A DNA stretch of 13,959 bases, from NCBI GenBank assembly GCA_964435305.1, contig CAYSZH010000122.1, positions 1 through 13,959 of the forward strand, given 5' to 3'. This document shows positions 1-6,956 of this stretch, piece after piece; the first letter of the stretch is position 1; the number at the start of each line of letters is the position of its first letter. This DNA is from Granulosicoccus sp964435305. Its GTDB lineage: Bacteria > Pseudomonadota > Gammaproteobacteria > Granulosicoccales > Granulosicoccaceae. A model generated the notes under the pieces. The model ran no database searches. It had not been told where the DNA came from and worked only from the letters and a program-made list of their open reading frames with translations. A program made the translations under genes and the position numbers.

Positions 1-687
1 CGAATGGGAAATCTGCTCCAGGGCATCGCACACACAATGTGTGTAGTCATACATTGGGTAAATCGACCATTTGTCCCCTGTGCGCACATGGTCCACTTTG
101 CGTATGCGGTACAAGGTGGGGTCGCGCATATTGATATTGCCCGAGGCCATATCAATTTTGGCTCGCAGTATGTGCTCACCGTCTTCAAACGTACCTGCGC
201 GCATTTGTTCGAACAACTCAAGGTTCTGTTCAACGCTGCGGTTTCGATAAGGGCTCTCAATACCCGGTTCGGTTAAGGAGCCGCGCATTGTGCGTACCTC
301 TTCAGCCGTGCTGCTATCCACATAGGCTTTGCCTTTTTTGATAAGCGCACAGGCAAAGTCATAGAGTTGCTCAAAGTAGTCGGATGCGTGGTGAAGCTCG
401 TTCCATTCAAATCCGAGCCAGCTCACATCATCCTTTATCGCATTCACATACTCTTCACTTTCTTTGGCAGGGTTGGTGTCATCAAAACGCAAATTGCAGC
501 TGCCACCGTATTGCGCTGCAATGCCGAAGTTCAGGCAGATGGACTTGGCGTGGCCAATGTGAAGATAGCCATTGGGTTCTGGCGGAAAACGCGTGACCAC
601 ACGGCCATCGTTTTTGTTGGCGGCCAGGTCTTCATCAATAATAGTGCGGATGAAATTGCCGGTAACGGGCGAATCAGGTTTATTCAT
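1..687 (-). CDS. glnS: Glutaminyl-tRNA synthetase, N-terminal part (runs off the left edge)
   Basis: This class I aminoacyl-tRNA synthetase charges tRNA-Gln with glutamine in the cytoplasm. The reverse strand translates without interruption for 229 residues from ATG at 685-687 to the window edge. It opens with a GNFIRTIIDEDL segment, then the PPEPNGYLHIGHAKS class I signature (HIGH at residues 43-46), followed by LRFDDTNPAKE, SPYRNRSVEQNLELFEQMRAG, LRAKIDMAS and YPMYDYTHCVCDALE. All are closely colinear with E. coli GlnRS, so I am confident of GlnRS rather than the related GluRS. The KMSKS loop and the anticodon-binding domains lie outside the window. The start fits the family's usual short N-terminal leader. 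No clear Shine-Dalgarno is visible. A perfect TATAAT reads on the minus strand at 716-721, but no good -35 box lies 16-18 bases upstream of it, so a private promoter is only possible. The transglycosylase gene lies 57 bases upstream on the same strand. Confidence 0.96.
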   Translation of the reverse strand, partial: MNKPDSPVTGNFIRTIIDEDLAANKNDGRVVTRFPPEPNGYLHIGHAKSICLNFGIAAQYGGSCNLRFDDTNPAKESEEYVNAIKDDVSWLGFEWNELHHASDYFEQLYDFACALIKKGKAYVDSSTAEEVRTMRGSLTEPGIESPYRNRSVEQNLELFEQMRAGTFEDGEHILRAKIDMASGNINMRDPTLYRIRKVDHVRTGDKWSIYPMYDYTHCVCDALEQISHS

Positions 688-744
688 GTTTGGATTTCAA
701 CGAGAGAGCGCGCAAATTATAGCCCGATACCGGACTTAAATCGT

Positions 745-1413
745 TCAAGAGTCGTTTTTGGATCCGTTTGCCTGATAGCGCTGCTGTACTTTTTTAACGT
801 AAGCCTGTGTTTCAGGGTAGGGCGGTATGCCATTGTATTTGTCCACAGCGCCGGGCCCGGCATTGTAAGCGGCTAAGGCTAGCGCCTGATCTTGCTTATA
901 ACGTGTGAGCATTCTGGACAGGTATTGAGCGCCGCCGAAGATATTTTGTCTGGCGTCGAAGGCGTTTGTCACCCCGAGAGATTGCGCGGTTTTGGGCATT
1001 AGCTGCATAAGTCCTTGCGCACCTACTACAGATACCGCCTTTTCATCAAAGCAGGATTCGGTTGCCACAACAGCGACAATCAGAGCAGGGTCGAGCTTGT
1101 ATTGCTCTGAGGCAGCGGCGATATGCTTCTCGTATTGACGTGCTCGCCCAACCAGGCGGTTGTTGGTCATGCCTACGCAAGACGCGGTAGCCACTGGCCG
1201 GCCATAGCTTGCTTTGTAATTGGCACGGGAAAATTGCCCGCGTTTCAGTGGCGCATCTGAGAACACCATGGTGCCATTCGCACTTTTTTGGCTAAAGACT
1301 TTTGTGCCAGCAACGCTCATATTGGCATGTGAACACAAAGCGAGCAGGCACAGAATCAGTGCGCTAAAACGCGATAAGCTCAGGTGACTGAATTGAGTAA
1401 AAGTTGAGTTCAC
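745..1413 (-). CDS. Secreted lytic transglycosylase, SLT domain (family 1)
   Basis: Predicted to cleave the MurNAc-GlcNAc bond of peptidoglycan non-hydrolytically in the periplasm. From the GTG start at 1411-1413 the protein has 222 residues: a hydrophobic signal segment (FSALILCLLALCSHA), a DUF4124-like stretch (KVFSQKSANGTMVFSDAP), then an SLT domain from about residue 95. The domain carries the catalytic Glu in VVATES (residue 119), the GAQGLMQLMPKTAQ motif and the ALAAYNAGPGAV motif, all hallmarks of Slt/MltC-type enzymes. The frame stays open back to another GTG at 1459-1461 (238 residues). That codon falls inside a hairpin that looks like the terminator of the upstream nitroreductase, and it would put about 16 extra residues before the signal peptide, so I prefer 1413. 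Neither start has a convincing ribosome binding site. A short cysteine-containing region lies between the two domains. Specific substrate and cellular role cannot be read from the sequence. Confidence 0.88.
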   Translation of the reverse strand: MNSTFTQFSHLSLSRFSALILCLLALCSHANMSVAGTKVFSQKSANGTMVFSDAPLKRGQFSRANYKASYGRPVATASCVGMTNNRLVGRARQYEKHIAAASEQYKLDPALIVAVVATESCFDEKAVSVVGAQGLMQLMPKTAQSLGVTNAFDARQNIFGGAQYLSRMLTRYKQDQALALAAYNAGPGAVDKYNGIPPYPETQAYVKKVQQRYQANGSKNDS

Positions 1414-1430
1414 GATACATAAAGGTATCG
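1413..1430. repeat. Inverted repeat CGATAC-N6-GTATCG at the transglycosylase start
   Basis: A perfect 6-bp inverted repeat with a 6-base spacer sits directly upstream of, and touching, the preferred GTG start of the transglycosylase gene. It could be an operator or a small mRNA hairpin that limits initiation, or it could be chance. Confidence 0.3.
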
Positions 1431-1440
1431 ACAGACGTGC

Positions 1441-1464
1441 CAAAATGTGTGCTTGAAGCACACA
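1441..1464 (-). terminator. Probable intrinsic terminator of the nitroreductase gene
   Basis: On the minus strand a perfect 7-bp stem (TGTGTGC / GCACACA, five-base loop) is followed directly by TTTT. It begins 16 bases beyond the nitroreductase stop codon. The U-tract is short, so termination may be partial and allow read-through to the transglycosylase and glnS. Confidence 0.5.
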
Positions 1465-1480
1465 CTGGGTGAGAATCAGT

Positions 1481-2056
1481 TCACGGTTTTAGATCACCTT
1501 CCCAATGGCTCACCAGATCTTTCACTTCTGGGCGTTTTCGAACCGGTTGCTCGGTGGCGGGTGTGCCCATGTACATAAAGCCAATGATGTGGTCTTTGCT
1601 TTCTACACCCAGCGCCGCTTTTATCGTCTCGTTATAGGCATTGGGGCCCGTTAGCCAGACAGCACCAAAGCCTGCGGCATAGGCAGCCAGTTGCATTTGG
1701 GTTGCCGCGGCACCCGCCGACAGAATTTGTTCTACTTCCGGTGTTTTCGGATGATCGCGGGTGATGGTTGCTACAATCACAACGATTAATGGTGAACGCA
1801 TGGGTTTTTCGCTTATGCGTTCCAGTTTGGCGTCTAGAATGTCTGGGTCGTCCTTTTTTGCTGCGCGAGCAAACAGCTTGCCCAGTTCGATTCTGGCATC
1901 GCCACTGATGGTGATGAAACGCCACGGCCGCATCATGGCGTGGTCGGCTGCCGTCACTGCACATTGCAATATGGTGTTAAGCGTTTCTTCATCAGGAGCC
2001 GGGTCGAGCAGCTGATTGGCAGGATGAGATGAGCGGCTGAGTAATGAATTGATCAT
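1481..2056 (-). CDS. Nitroreductase family protein, YdjA-like
   Basis: A flavin (FMN)-dependent oxidoreductase of the nitroreductase superfamily, predicted to be a cytoplasmic dimer using NAD(P)H. Physiological substrate unknown. From ATG at 2054-2056 it has 191 residues, close to E. coli YdjA (183), and aligns along its length: an N-terminal LLSRSS segment in the position of LINRRS, the APDHKSMQPWRF-like segment seen here as AADHAMMRPWRF, the SAGAAATQMQLAAYAAGFGAVW helix, and the C-terminal IIGFMYMGTP strand. The frame is open further upstream to 2143, but that extension would overlap the divergent peptidase gene and has no family similarity, so I chose the internal ATG. No good Shine-Dalgarno is visible. 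Only 42 bases separate it from the divergent peptidase start, so its promoter probably overlaps that gene. The arginines of the flavin-binding RRS motif are partly replaced (SRSS), which may be tolerated. Confidence 0.9.
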   Translation of the reverse strand: MINSLLSRSSHPANQLLDPAPDEETLNTILQCAVTAADHAMMRPWRFITISGDARIELGKLFARAAKKDDPDILDAKLERISEKPMRSPLIVVIVATITRDHPKTPEVEQILSAGAAATQMQLAAYAAGFGAVWLTGPNAYNETIKAALGVESKDHIIGFMYMGTPATEQPVRKRPEVKDLVSHWEGDLKP

Positions 2057-2087
2057 ACGATTATCTGTAATTGCCCGAAATATAATT

Positions 2088-2093
2088 AAGGAG
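2088..2093 (+). promoter_or_regulatory. Ribosome binding site AAGGAG fixing a GTG start
   Basis: AAGGAG lies five bases before GTG at 2099-2101. This decides the non-ATG start of the peptidase gene. Confidence 0.75.
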
Positions 2094-2098
2094 TTTGT

Positions 2099-3898
2099 GT
2101 GACTGTCATTTATACCATCACACCGATACACCCAGAAGCACATTTATACGAGGTGGTGCTTCAAGTAGCACAAGCAGACCCTCAGGGCCAGGTTTTTGAG
2201 TTGCCCAACTGGATACCGGGCAGCTATATGATCCGCGACTTTGCCAAGAATATGGTGTCCATTGATGCCCGCAGTGATGGCCAGGCGGTGCAACTGGAGA
2301 AAATATCCAAATCGAGTTGGTGTGCACCTGAGGGGTTGAGTGAAATCACGCTCAGTTATCGGGTCTATGCATGGGATCTTTCGGTACGGACCGCACATCT
2401 GGATAACACCCATGCGTTTTTTAATGGCACCAGCGTGTTTCTGATGGTGGTGGGTAAAGAAAACGAACCCTTAAGTGTCCATTTACGTAGGCCTCCTGCA
2501 TCGCCTTATGCCAATTGGCGGGTCGCCACTGCATTGCCTGAAGTTAACGTCAATGCCAATGGTTTTGGTGAATATGGTGCCGCAGACTACGATGAGCTTA
2601 TCGATCATCCAGTGGAGATGGGCACATTCACTCAAGTGAGCTTTGATGCCTGCGGCGTGCAACACGATGTTGTGCTTACCGGTACCTTCGATTGTGATCT
2701 GGACAGAATTGCAAAGGATCTAAAAACGGTTTGTGAACATCAAATCCGTTTTTTTGGCGAGCCTGCGCCGGTTGAGCGCTATGTGTTTATGACGATGGTT
2801 GTGGATACTGGCTACGGTGGTTTAGAGCATCGAGCTTCAACCGCGTTACTGGTGACGCGCGATCACTTGCCTATGCACGGTATGACCGAGGCTGACGATA
2901 AATACATTGAATTTTTGGGGCTGTGCAGTCACGAGTATTTTCATACCTGGAATGTAAAGCGTATTAAGCCTGCAGAGTTTGTCCCTTACAACTTGCAAAG
3001 CGAGTCCTATACGCAGCTGTTGTGGTTTTTTGAAGGCGTTACCTCTTATTACGATGATGTTTTTTTATATCGAAGTGGTTTGATCACAGAAAAACAATAC
3101 TTGAATCTGGCGGCGAAAAACATCACGCGTATTCAGAGAGGCGCTGGTCGAACCGTGCAGTCGATTATCGATTCAAGCTTTTATGCCTGGAACAAATTTT
3201 ATAAACAAGACGAAAATGCGCCCAATGCCATCGTGAGTTACTACGGTAAAGGTGCATTGATAGCGCTGTGTCTGGATGCGCAAATACGCAAGCTGTCCAA
3301 CGATGAGCGCTCGCTTGATGATTTAATGAAATTGCTGTGGACTCGCTGGCTAGCCGACCCATCGGGTTTATCTGAAACAGAACCGGAGCAGCTGGCAACT
3401 GACGTAGCTGGTAGCGATCTCAGTGGCTTTTTTGAAAACGCGCTTTACAGCACGGAAGATTTACCGCTGCAGGAGTCGCTTGAGTATTTAGGCGTACACA
3501 TGCATTGGCGCAGGCGCCGATCAGCTTCTGATACCGGAGGTGGTGCATGCGATAAGCCTGAAGACAAAAAATCCTGGCCTTGGCTGGGTGCCAATATCAT
3601 ACCCGATGCGCAAGGTGCAAAAGTGACTCATGTATTTAGTGGGGCTGCGGCAGAGGCTGCCGGTTTGGCTGCGGGAGACATAATTGTGGCTATTAACCAT
3701 CAAATGATGAGTGAATCTAAAGTAGCGGAGCTACTCATTCGCTATGCACGAGAAGAGAGCTTGCCGCTGCACTATTCTCGCTTTGGGGTGCTCACTGAAA
3801 CAGCTCTGCCATTACGTCCTGCTGAAAAAGACACTTGTGCATTGGAAAAGTCAGACGAAATTGAAAGTAGCTGGCCCATGGCCTTGAGCGCTCAGTAA
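2099..3898 (+). CDS. M61 family zinc metallopeptidase with C-terminal PDZ domain (glycyl aminopeptidase type)
   Basis: A predicted M61 peptidase of 599 residues, the usual size for this family. An N-terminal beta-rich domain (about 1-170, with PNWIPGSYMIRDF) is followed by the gluzincin catalytic domain: GGLEH at 240-244, the zinc motif HEYFH at 278-282 followed by the family signature WNVKRIKP, and a glutamate in FFEGVTSYYDD (residue 312) fitting the third zinc ligand. A PDZ domain spans about 495-560 (WLGAN...VFSGAAAEAAGLAAGDIIVAIN). The characterised Sphingomonas enzyme prefers N-terminal Gly or Ala; whether this one does is inference. No signal peptide is visible, so it is probably cytoplasmic. 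The GTG start is supported by AAGGAG. It leads a run with birA (8 bases downstream) and coaX, probably one operon. Confidence 0.93.
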   Translation: MTVIYTITPIHPEAHLYEVVLQVAQADPQGQVFELPNWIPGSYMIRDFAKNMVSIDARSDGQAVQLEKISKSSWCAPEGLSEITLSYRVYAWDLSVRTAHLDNTHAFFNGTSVFLMVVGKENEPLSVHLRRPPASPYANWRVATALPEVNVNANGFGEYGAADYDELIDHPVEMGTFTQVSFDACGVQHDVVLTGTFDCDLDRIAKDLKTVCEHQIRFFGEPAPVERYVFMTMVVDTGYGGLEHRASTALLVTRDHLPMHGMTEADDKYIEFLGLCSHEYFHTWNVKRIKPAEFVPYNLQSESYTQLLWFFEGVTSYYDDVFLYRSGLITEKQYLNLAAKNITRIQRGAGRTVQSIIDSSFYAWNKFYKQDENAPNAIVSYYGKGALIALCLDAQIRKLSNDERSLDDLMKLLWTRWLADPSGLSETEPEQLATDVAGSDLSGFFENALYSTEDLPLQESLEYLGVHMHWRRRRSASDTGGGACDKPEDKKSWPWLGANIIPDAQGAKVTHVFSGAAAEAAGLAAGDIIVAINHQMMSESKVAELLIRYAREESLPLHYSRFGVLTETALPLRPAEKDTCALEKSDEIESSWPMALSAQ

Positions 3899-3906
3899 CT
3901 GAACAG

Positions 3907-4740
3907 ATGAGCGCAATGAATAATTTACTGAGCCAGCAAACTGTGTTGCATGAATTGTCGGGTCTTAATACAGCTGATATCACCGTAGACTATTTTGAAG
4001 AGCTTCCCTCCACAAGTGATCATCTGGCGATGGTGATTCGTGATGCAAAGCAAGATGGCGATGCCTTGTCTCAAGCACAACTTTGCATTGCAAATTGGCA
4101 AACAAAGGGCCGTGGTCGACGTGGCAAAACCTGGTTAACGGATAGGGGCAATATTACGTTTTCGCTATTAACCACGATGAACAAAGCGCCAGCTGAGTTG
4201 ATGGGATTAAGTCTTGTAACAGGGGTGGTAGTAGCAGAAGTGCTACGCAGTTCCACAAACATCCCGGTCATGCTGAAGTGGCCAAATGACCTTTTGGTGG
4301 ATGGTGATAAAATTTGCGGTTTACTCACTGAACTAACTGCGGCAAATGCCGCTCATACAACCTATATTGTCAGTGGCATTGGCATTAATTACACGCCCAG
4401 GCAGGCGGGTGTTGATGAGGCCAGGGTCAGTACTGACTACCGAGCAACATCATTGGGTATTTTGTGTGAGCAAGCGCCATCGCGTGCACACATCATTGCG
4501 CGAGTAACGGCGGCATTGTTAGATGCCTATGCCGAGTTTGCGACAAAAGGTTGGCCCGCTTTTACAGAACGATGGGCGGGGCTGGATTATTTAAAGGGGA
4601 AATCGGTGAGCGTGATAAACGCTAGTTGTACAGAACATGCGATTGCGTTAGGTGTTGATGCATCTGGTGCTTTGTTGGTTGAAAACAAAGCTGGTGTGCG
4701 TGCAGTGCACAGTGGTGAAGTATCGGTGCGTTTATCATGA
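3907..4740 (+). CDS. birA: Biotin--[acetyl-CoA carboxylase] ligase, monofunctional (no HTH domain)
   Basis: Activates biotin to biotinyl-AMP and transfers it to the lysine of biotin carboxyl carrier protein, so acetyl-CoA carboxylase can work. The 277 residues show the biotinyl-AMP loop GRGRRG (68-73), the core motif KWPNDLL from Lys124, a DKICGLLTELT strand with the lysine expected in the active site, GIGINY, and a C-terminal SH3-like domain ending HSGEVSVRLS. Compared with E. coli BirA (321 residues), the N-terminal winged helix that binds the biotin operator is missing: only about 30 residues precede the catalytic domain. This should be an enzyme only, not a repressor. ATGs occur at 3907 and 3916 and neither has a strong Shine-Dalgarno, so the start is uncertain by three codons. 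The stop overlaps the coaX start (ATGA), indicating translational coupling. Confidence 0.95.
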   Translation: MSAMNNLLSQQTVLHELSGLNTADITVDYFEELPSTSDHLAMVIRDAKQDGDALSQAQLCIANWQTKGRGRRGKTWLTDRGNITFSLLTTMNKAPAELMGLSLVTGVVVAEVLRSSTNIPVMLKWPNDLLVDGDKICGLLTELTAANAAHTTYIVSGIGINYTPRQAGVDEARVSTDYRATSLGILCEQAPSRAHIIARVTAALLDAYAEFATKGWPAFTERWAGLDYLKGKSVSVINASCTEHAIALGVDASGALLVENKAGVRAVHSGEVSVRLS

Positions 4741-5528
4741 TCCGATTGCTGGTTGATGTTGGTAATTCTCGTTTTAAGTCGGCGATAGACGTCGGTGGTG
4801 TGTTGCAGCCATTGGAAACCTTTGCCTGGCACGATGTGTTCTTGCACGAAGTTTTAAGTGATGTCTGGTTAAAGCCACTCAAAGGGCAAGTGCCGTCGAG
4901 CATTCATGTATCTAACGTGGCAGGTGATCGTCTGCTGCCAAATCTTGATGCCTGGTGCTGCAAAACCTGGGGTCAAAAGCCTGTCCCGATGAAATCAGAA
5001 AGCGAATTCAATGGTCTGATCAACGGCTATAAAGACCCGCACACATTGGGTGTCGATCGCTGGGCAGCCATGATAGGGGCACGAGAGCAGTATGAGGGTG
5101 CATTATGTGTGATCGATTCTGGAACCGCTACTACCATTGATGTGATCCGAGCTGACGGCCAGTGTATCGGCGGTGCTATTTTGCCCGGCATTTACACTAT
5201 GCGGCGCTCACTCGGAAAATACACGGCGGCACTTTTTGCAGCTGACGGAGAAATTTCCCCGTTTTCGGATAACACAGCCGGTGGCATCGCCGGCGGCACC
5301 GGTTACGCCTCCGTTGGTGCCATAGAAAGGTTGATCGATGAGGCTGTTGACGCAGTAGGCCCGCTCACCACCGTGGTTACCGGTGGAGAAGGTGTGGTAT
5401 TACAAAATTTACTGACCCGCCCAGCCGAATTCGACCCGCTTCTGGTCTTGCACGGCGTACGTGCCGTGGCCAATGGCCTTGGGGTAGATGCCAGAGCCGA
5501 ACTCTCTCGCTGCCCAAAATCAGCCTGA
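4737..5528 (+). CDS. coaX: Type III pantothenate kinase
   Basis: Phosphorylates pantothenate with ATP, the first step of CoA synthesis, in the cytoplasm. The 263-residue protein has the family's ASKHA-fold motifs in order: the phosphate loop DVGNSRFK (residues 7-14), HTLGVDRWAAM around Asp107, DSGTATTIDVI from Asp127, GGAILPG, and the late VVTGGEG strand. Type III enzymes usually need a monovalent cation and are not feedback-inhibited by CoA. That is family knowledge, not visible here. Its start overlaps the birA stop by four bases. The birA-coaX pair followed by a tRNA-Thr parallels E. coli birA-coaA-thrU, with the unrelated type III kinase in place of CoaA. Confidence 0.96.
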   Translation: MIRLLVDVGNSRFKSAIDVGGVLQPLETFAWHDVFLHEVLSDVWLKPLKGQVPSSIHVSNVAGDRLLPNLDAWCCKTWGQKPVPMKSESEFNGLINGYKDPHTLGVDRWAAMIGAREQYEGALCVIDSGTATTIDVIRADGQCIGGAILPGIYTMRRSLGKYTAALFAADGEISPFSDNTAGGIAGGTGYASVGAIERLIDEAVDAVGPLTTVVTGGEGVVLQNLLTRPAEFDPLLVLHGVRAVANGLGVDARAELSRCPKSA

Positions 5529-5565
5529 TCACAACTGTTTTATTACTCTAAGGGTGAATGTGGCA

Positions 5566-5594
5566 TTGCACTTGCCCTGTTTAGTGCCTAGAAT
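5566..5594 (+). promoter_or_regulatory. Sigma-70 promoter of tRNA-Thr
   Basis: A -35 box TTGCAC (5566-5571) and a -10 box TAGAAT (5589-5594) are separated by exactly 17 bases, about 11 bases before the mature tRNA. The C/G-rich stretch just after the -10 box is of the kind seen in stringently controlled stable-RNA promoters. Confidence 0.65.
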
Positions 5595-5605
5595 ACAACC
5601 CGGAT

Positions 5606-5681
5606 GCTGGCGTAGCTCAGTTGGTAGAGCAGCTGACTTGTAATCAGCAGGTCGTAGGTTCGACTCCTATCGCCAGCTCCA
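5606..5681 (+). tRNA. tRNA-Thr, anticodon TGT
   Basis: A 76-base tRNA with full cloverleaf pairing. The acceptor stem is GCTGGCG with CGCCAGC, the anticodon stem is GCTGA with TCAGC, and the loop CTTGTAA has TGT at 5639-5641. The T-arm GTAGG-TTCGACT-CCTAT contains one G-U pair. The discriminator base is T and the CCA end is encoded. The UGU anticodon reads ACA and other ACN threonine codons. It corresponds in position and identity to E. coli thrU after birA-coaA, but the tRNA-Tyr, tRNA-Gly, tRNA-Thr and tuf genes expected next are absent. Confidence 0.97.
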
Positions 5682-5929
5682 TTTTCCCTAAGTGTTTCAG
5701 TTGGTTATTCTGAGCGAGTACTATAGCGCTCAATTGCGCAACCGAGAATCTAAGCTGTGGTGCAACTTATTTAAAAGATCCCGTCCAATCCCGCCAGCAA
5801 CCAATGAAGATGGCGAGCTTTGAGCTTGTTAATTAGGATGAGGCTGTTTTTTTTGGATGAGATCAACATCCCTGTTGATCAGACACATAATTCTTACTCT
5901 TCTATCAAGCCCCGTCTTTCGACCCTACC
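5682..5929. other. Non-coding gap after tRNA-Thr
   Basis: These 248 bases hold no credible gene and no further tRNA. They contain a run of eight T (5847-5854) flanked by two GGATGAG copies, and a perfect hairpin at 5861-5880. No standard terminator for the tRNA or for the leftward propeller gene is evident. This is where conserved gene order breaks. Confidence 0.6.
5861..5880. repeat. Perfect hairpin GATCAACA-TCCC-TGTTGATC
   Basis: An 8-bp perfect stem with a four-base loop, about 50 bases beyond the stop codon of the leftward propeller gene. Read on the minus strand, six bases separate the hairpin from a run of A rather than T. It therefore does not fit a standard intrinsic terminator for that gene, though it could stabilise the mRNA 3' end. 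Confidence 0.5.
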
Positions 5930-6889
5930 TTAATCAACAGTGAGCAGAAGCACTTCGACCAAATCCTTCTTACCAAAATAGATGTTTCCATCATTGATCA
6001 ACACAAATTTGCTGTCTTGATCTAGAGGGTATGGAGCGATCGCAGTTGCACCTCCAGCACCGTCAGCGAGCACCGTTGTAATATCGCCGCCGAGTGATAC
6101 CGCTTTAACGTCCTCACCATGCGTGGTAAAAAGAATGGAATTATCTTCTCTAACCCAGAAGTCGTCTATCATTCCCACAGTGTAGATTGGCTCTGGTGTA
6201 CCAACGGGCTTATCATCTGAACCAATTTCGATGCGTAGTAGCGTTCCTTTCGAGGTATTGGACACAATGAGTCCATCAGATCGATGTTTCAGGCCGTTAG
6301 CGCCAGGAAGGAAATTCTCCTGATCAACAACTGGATTGAGCGACTCGTCCTGTATCCATGAAGTGATTTCTTGAGATTTGTGGTTTACCTGCCAAATGTT
6401 GCCGGAAAGTGAATCTGCCACGAGAATGGCATCGTCATTAAGCCTCACCATGCCGTTCAAGAACATGGCTTGAGGCGCGTCAAACTGACCGATTTGAACA
6501 CCACTTTTGTCAAGCACGAGAAATTGTTGCGTGCCTATTACATCCTCTCCAAGAAGGAGAGATTTCCCGGACGCAGCCACTAGATAGCCCTCATCTATAG
6601 AAATGAGACTGAGCGGATAGGCCGCAAGGGTTGCGAAGGTTTCAGTTTCTCCACTTTGCGTCATTACTTCAATTGACTTTGTAGAATAGTTTGTAAAAAG
6701 TAATCTGCCGTCTTCTTGAACCTCCAGGTTTTCGAGAAAATTTCCATTGGGGTACGTGGCTAGCACTTTTAAGTCAGCTGATGTGGGGCCACTATTCGTC
6801 TGCGCCATTGTTGTACTGGACAACCCGAAGGATGCAATTAGTGCGATTGCCGCCGCACCGGCTTTTATCAAGATCATTGGCTTTTTCAT
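5930..6889 (-). CDS. Exported beta-propeller-like protein (SMP-30/NHL-like), function unknown
   Basis: A 319-residue protein with a clear Sec signal peptide: basic MKKPMILIK, hydrophobic core AGAAAIALIASFGL, probable cleavage near TMA-QTN around residue 29. It is therefore periplasmic or secreted. The rest is a series of short beta-strand repeats with sugar-lactonase/NHL-like phrases: ENLEVQEDGRLLFTNY, LNGMVRLNDDAILVADSLSGNIWQV, PGANGLKHRSDGLIVSNTSKGTLLRI and DDFWVREDNSILFTTH. These suggest a six-bladed propeller of the SMP-30 type. The Asn/Asp-rich segments could hold metal ligands, but I cannot assign them, and no enzymatic role should be assumed. ATG at 6887-6889 has a GAGGAA ribosome binding site. 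It lies 67 bases downstream of the FrnE-type gene on the same strand, probably co-transcribed. An alternative is a non-enzymatic binding propeller. Confidence 0.75.
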   Translation of the reverse strand: MKKPMILIKAGAAAIALIASFGLSSTTMAQTNSGPTSADLKVLATYPNGNFLENLEVQEDGRLLFTNYSTKSIEVMTQSGETETFATLAAYPLSLISIDEGYLVAASGKSLLLGEDVIGTQQFLVLDKSGVQIGQFDAPQAMFLNGMVRLNDDAILVADSLSGNIWQVNHKSQEITSWIQDESLNPVVDQENFLPGANGLKHRSDGLIVSNTSKGTLLRIEIGSDDKPVGTPEPIYTVGMIDDFWVREDNSILFTTHGEDVKAVSLGGDITTVLADGAGGATAIAPYPLDQDSKFVLINDGNIYFGKKDLVEVLLLTVD

Positions 6890-6956
6890 ATTCTTTCCTC
6901 TAATTGTTTTTCATTTATGCTAAAAAATTCTTTTTGTGACATGTAAGGATCAATTT

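Noticed and set aside
367..876. Long plus-strand frame opposite glnS and the transglycosylase gene
   Set aside because: It is the antisense shadow of two well-supported genes and its translation resembles no protein family.
2081..2086. Perfect TATAAT as the -10 box of the M61 peptidase gene
   Set aside because: Transcription from it would start inside or after the AAGGAG ribosome binding site, and no suitable -35 box lies 16-18 bases upstream.
2057..2143. N-terminal extension of the nitroreductase to 2143
   Set aside because: It overlaps the divergent peptidase gene, has no ribosome binding site, and the family alignment begins at the internal ATG (2056).
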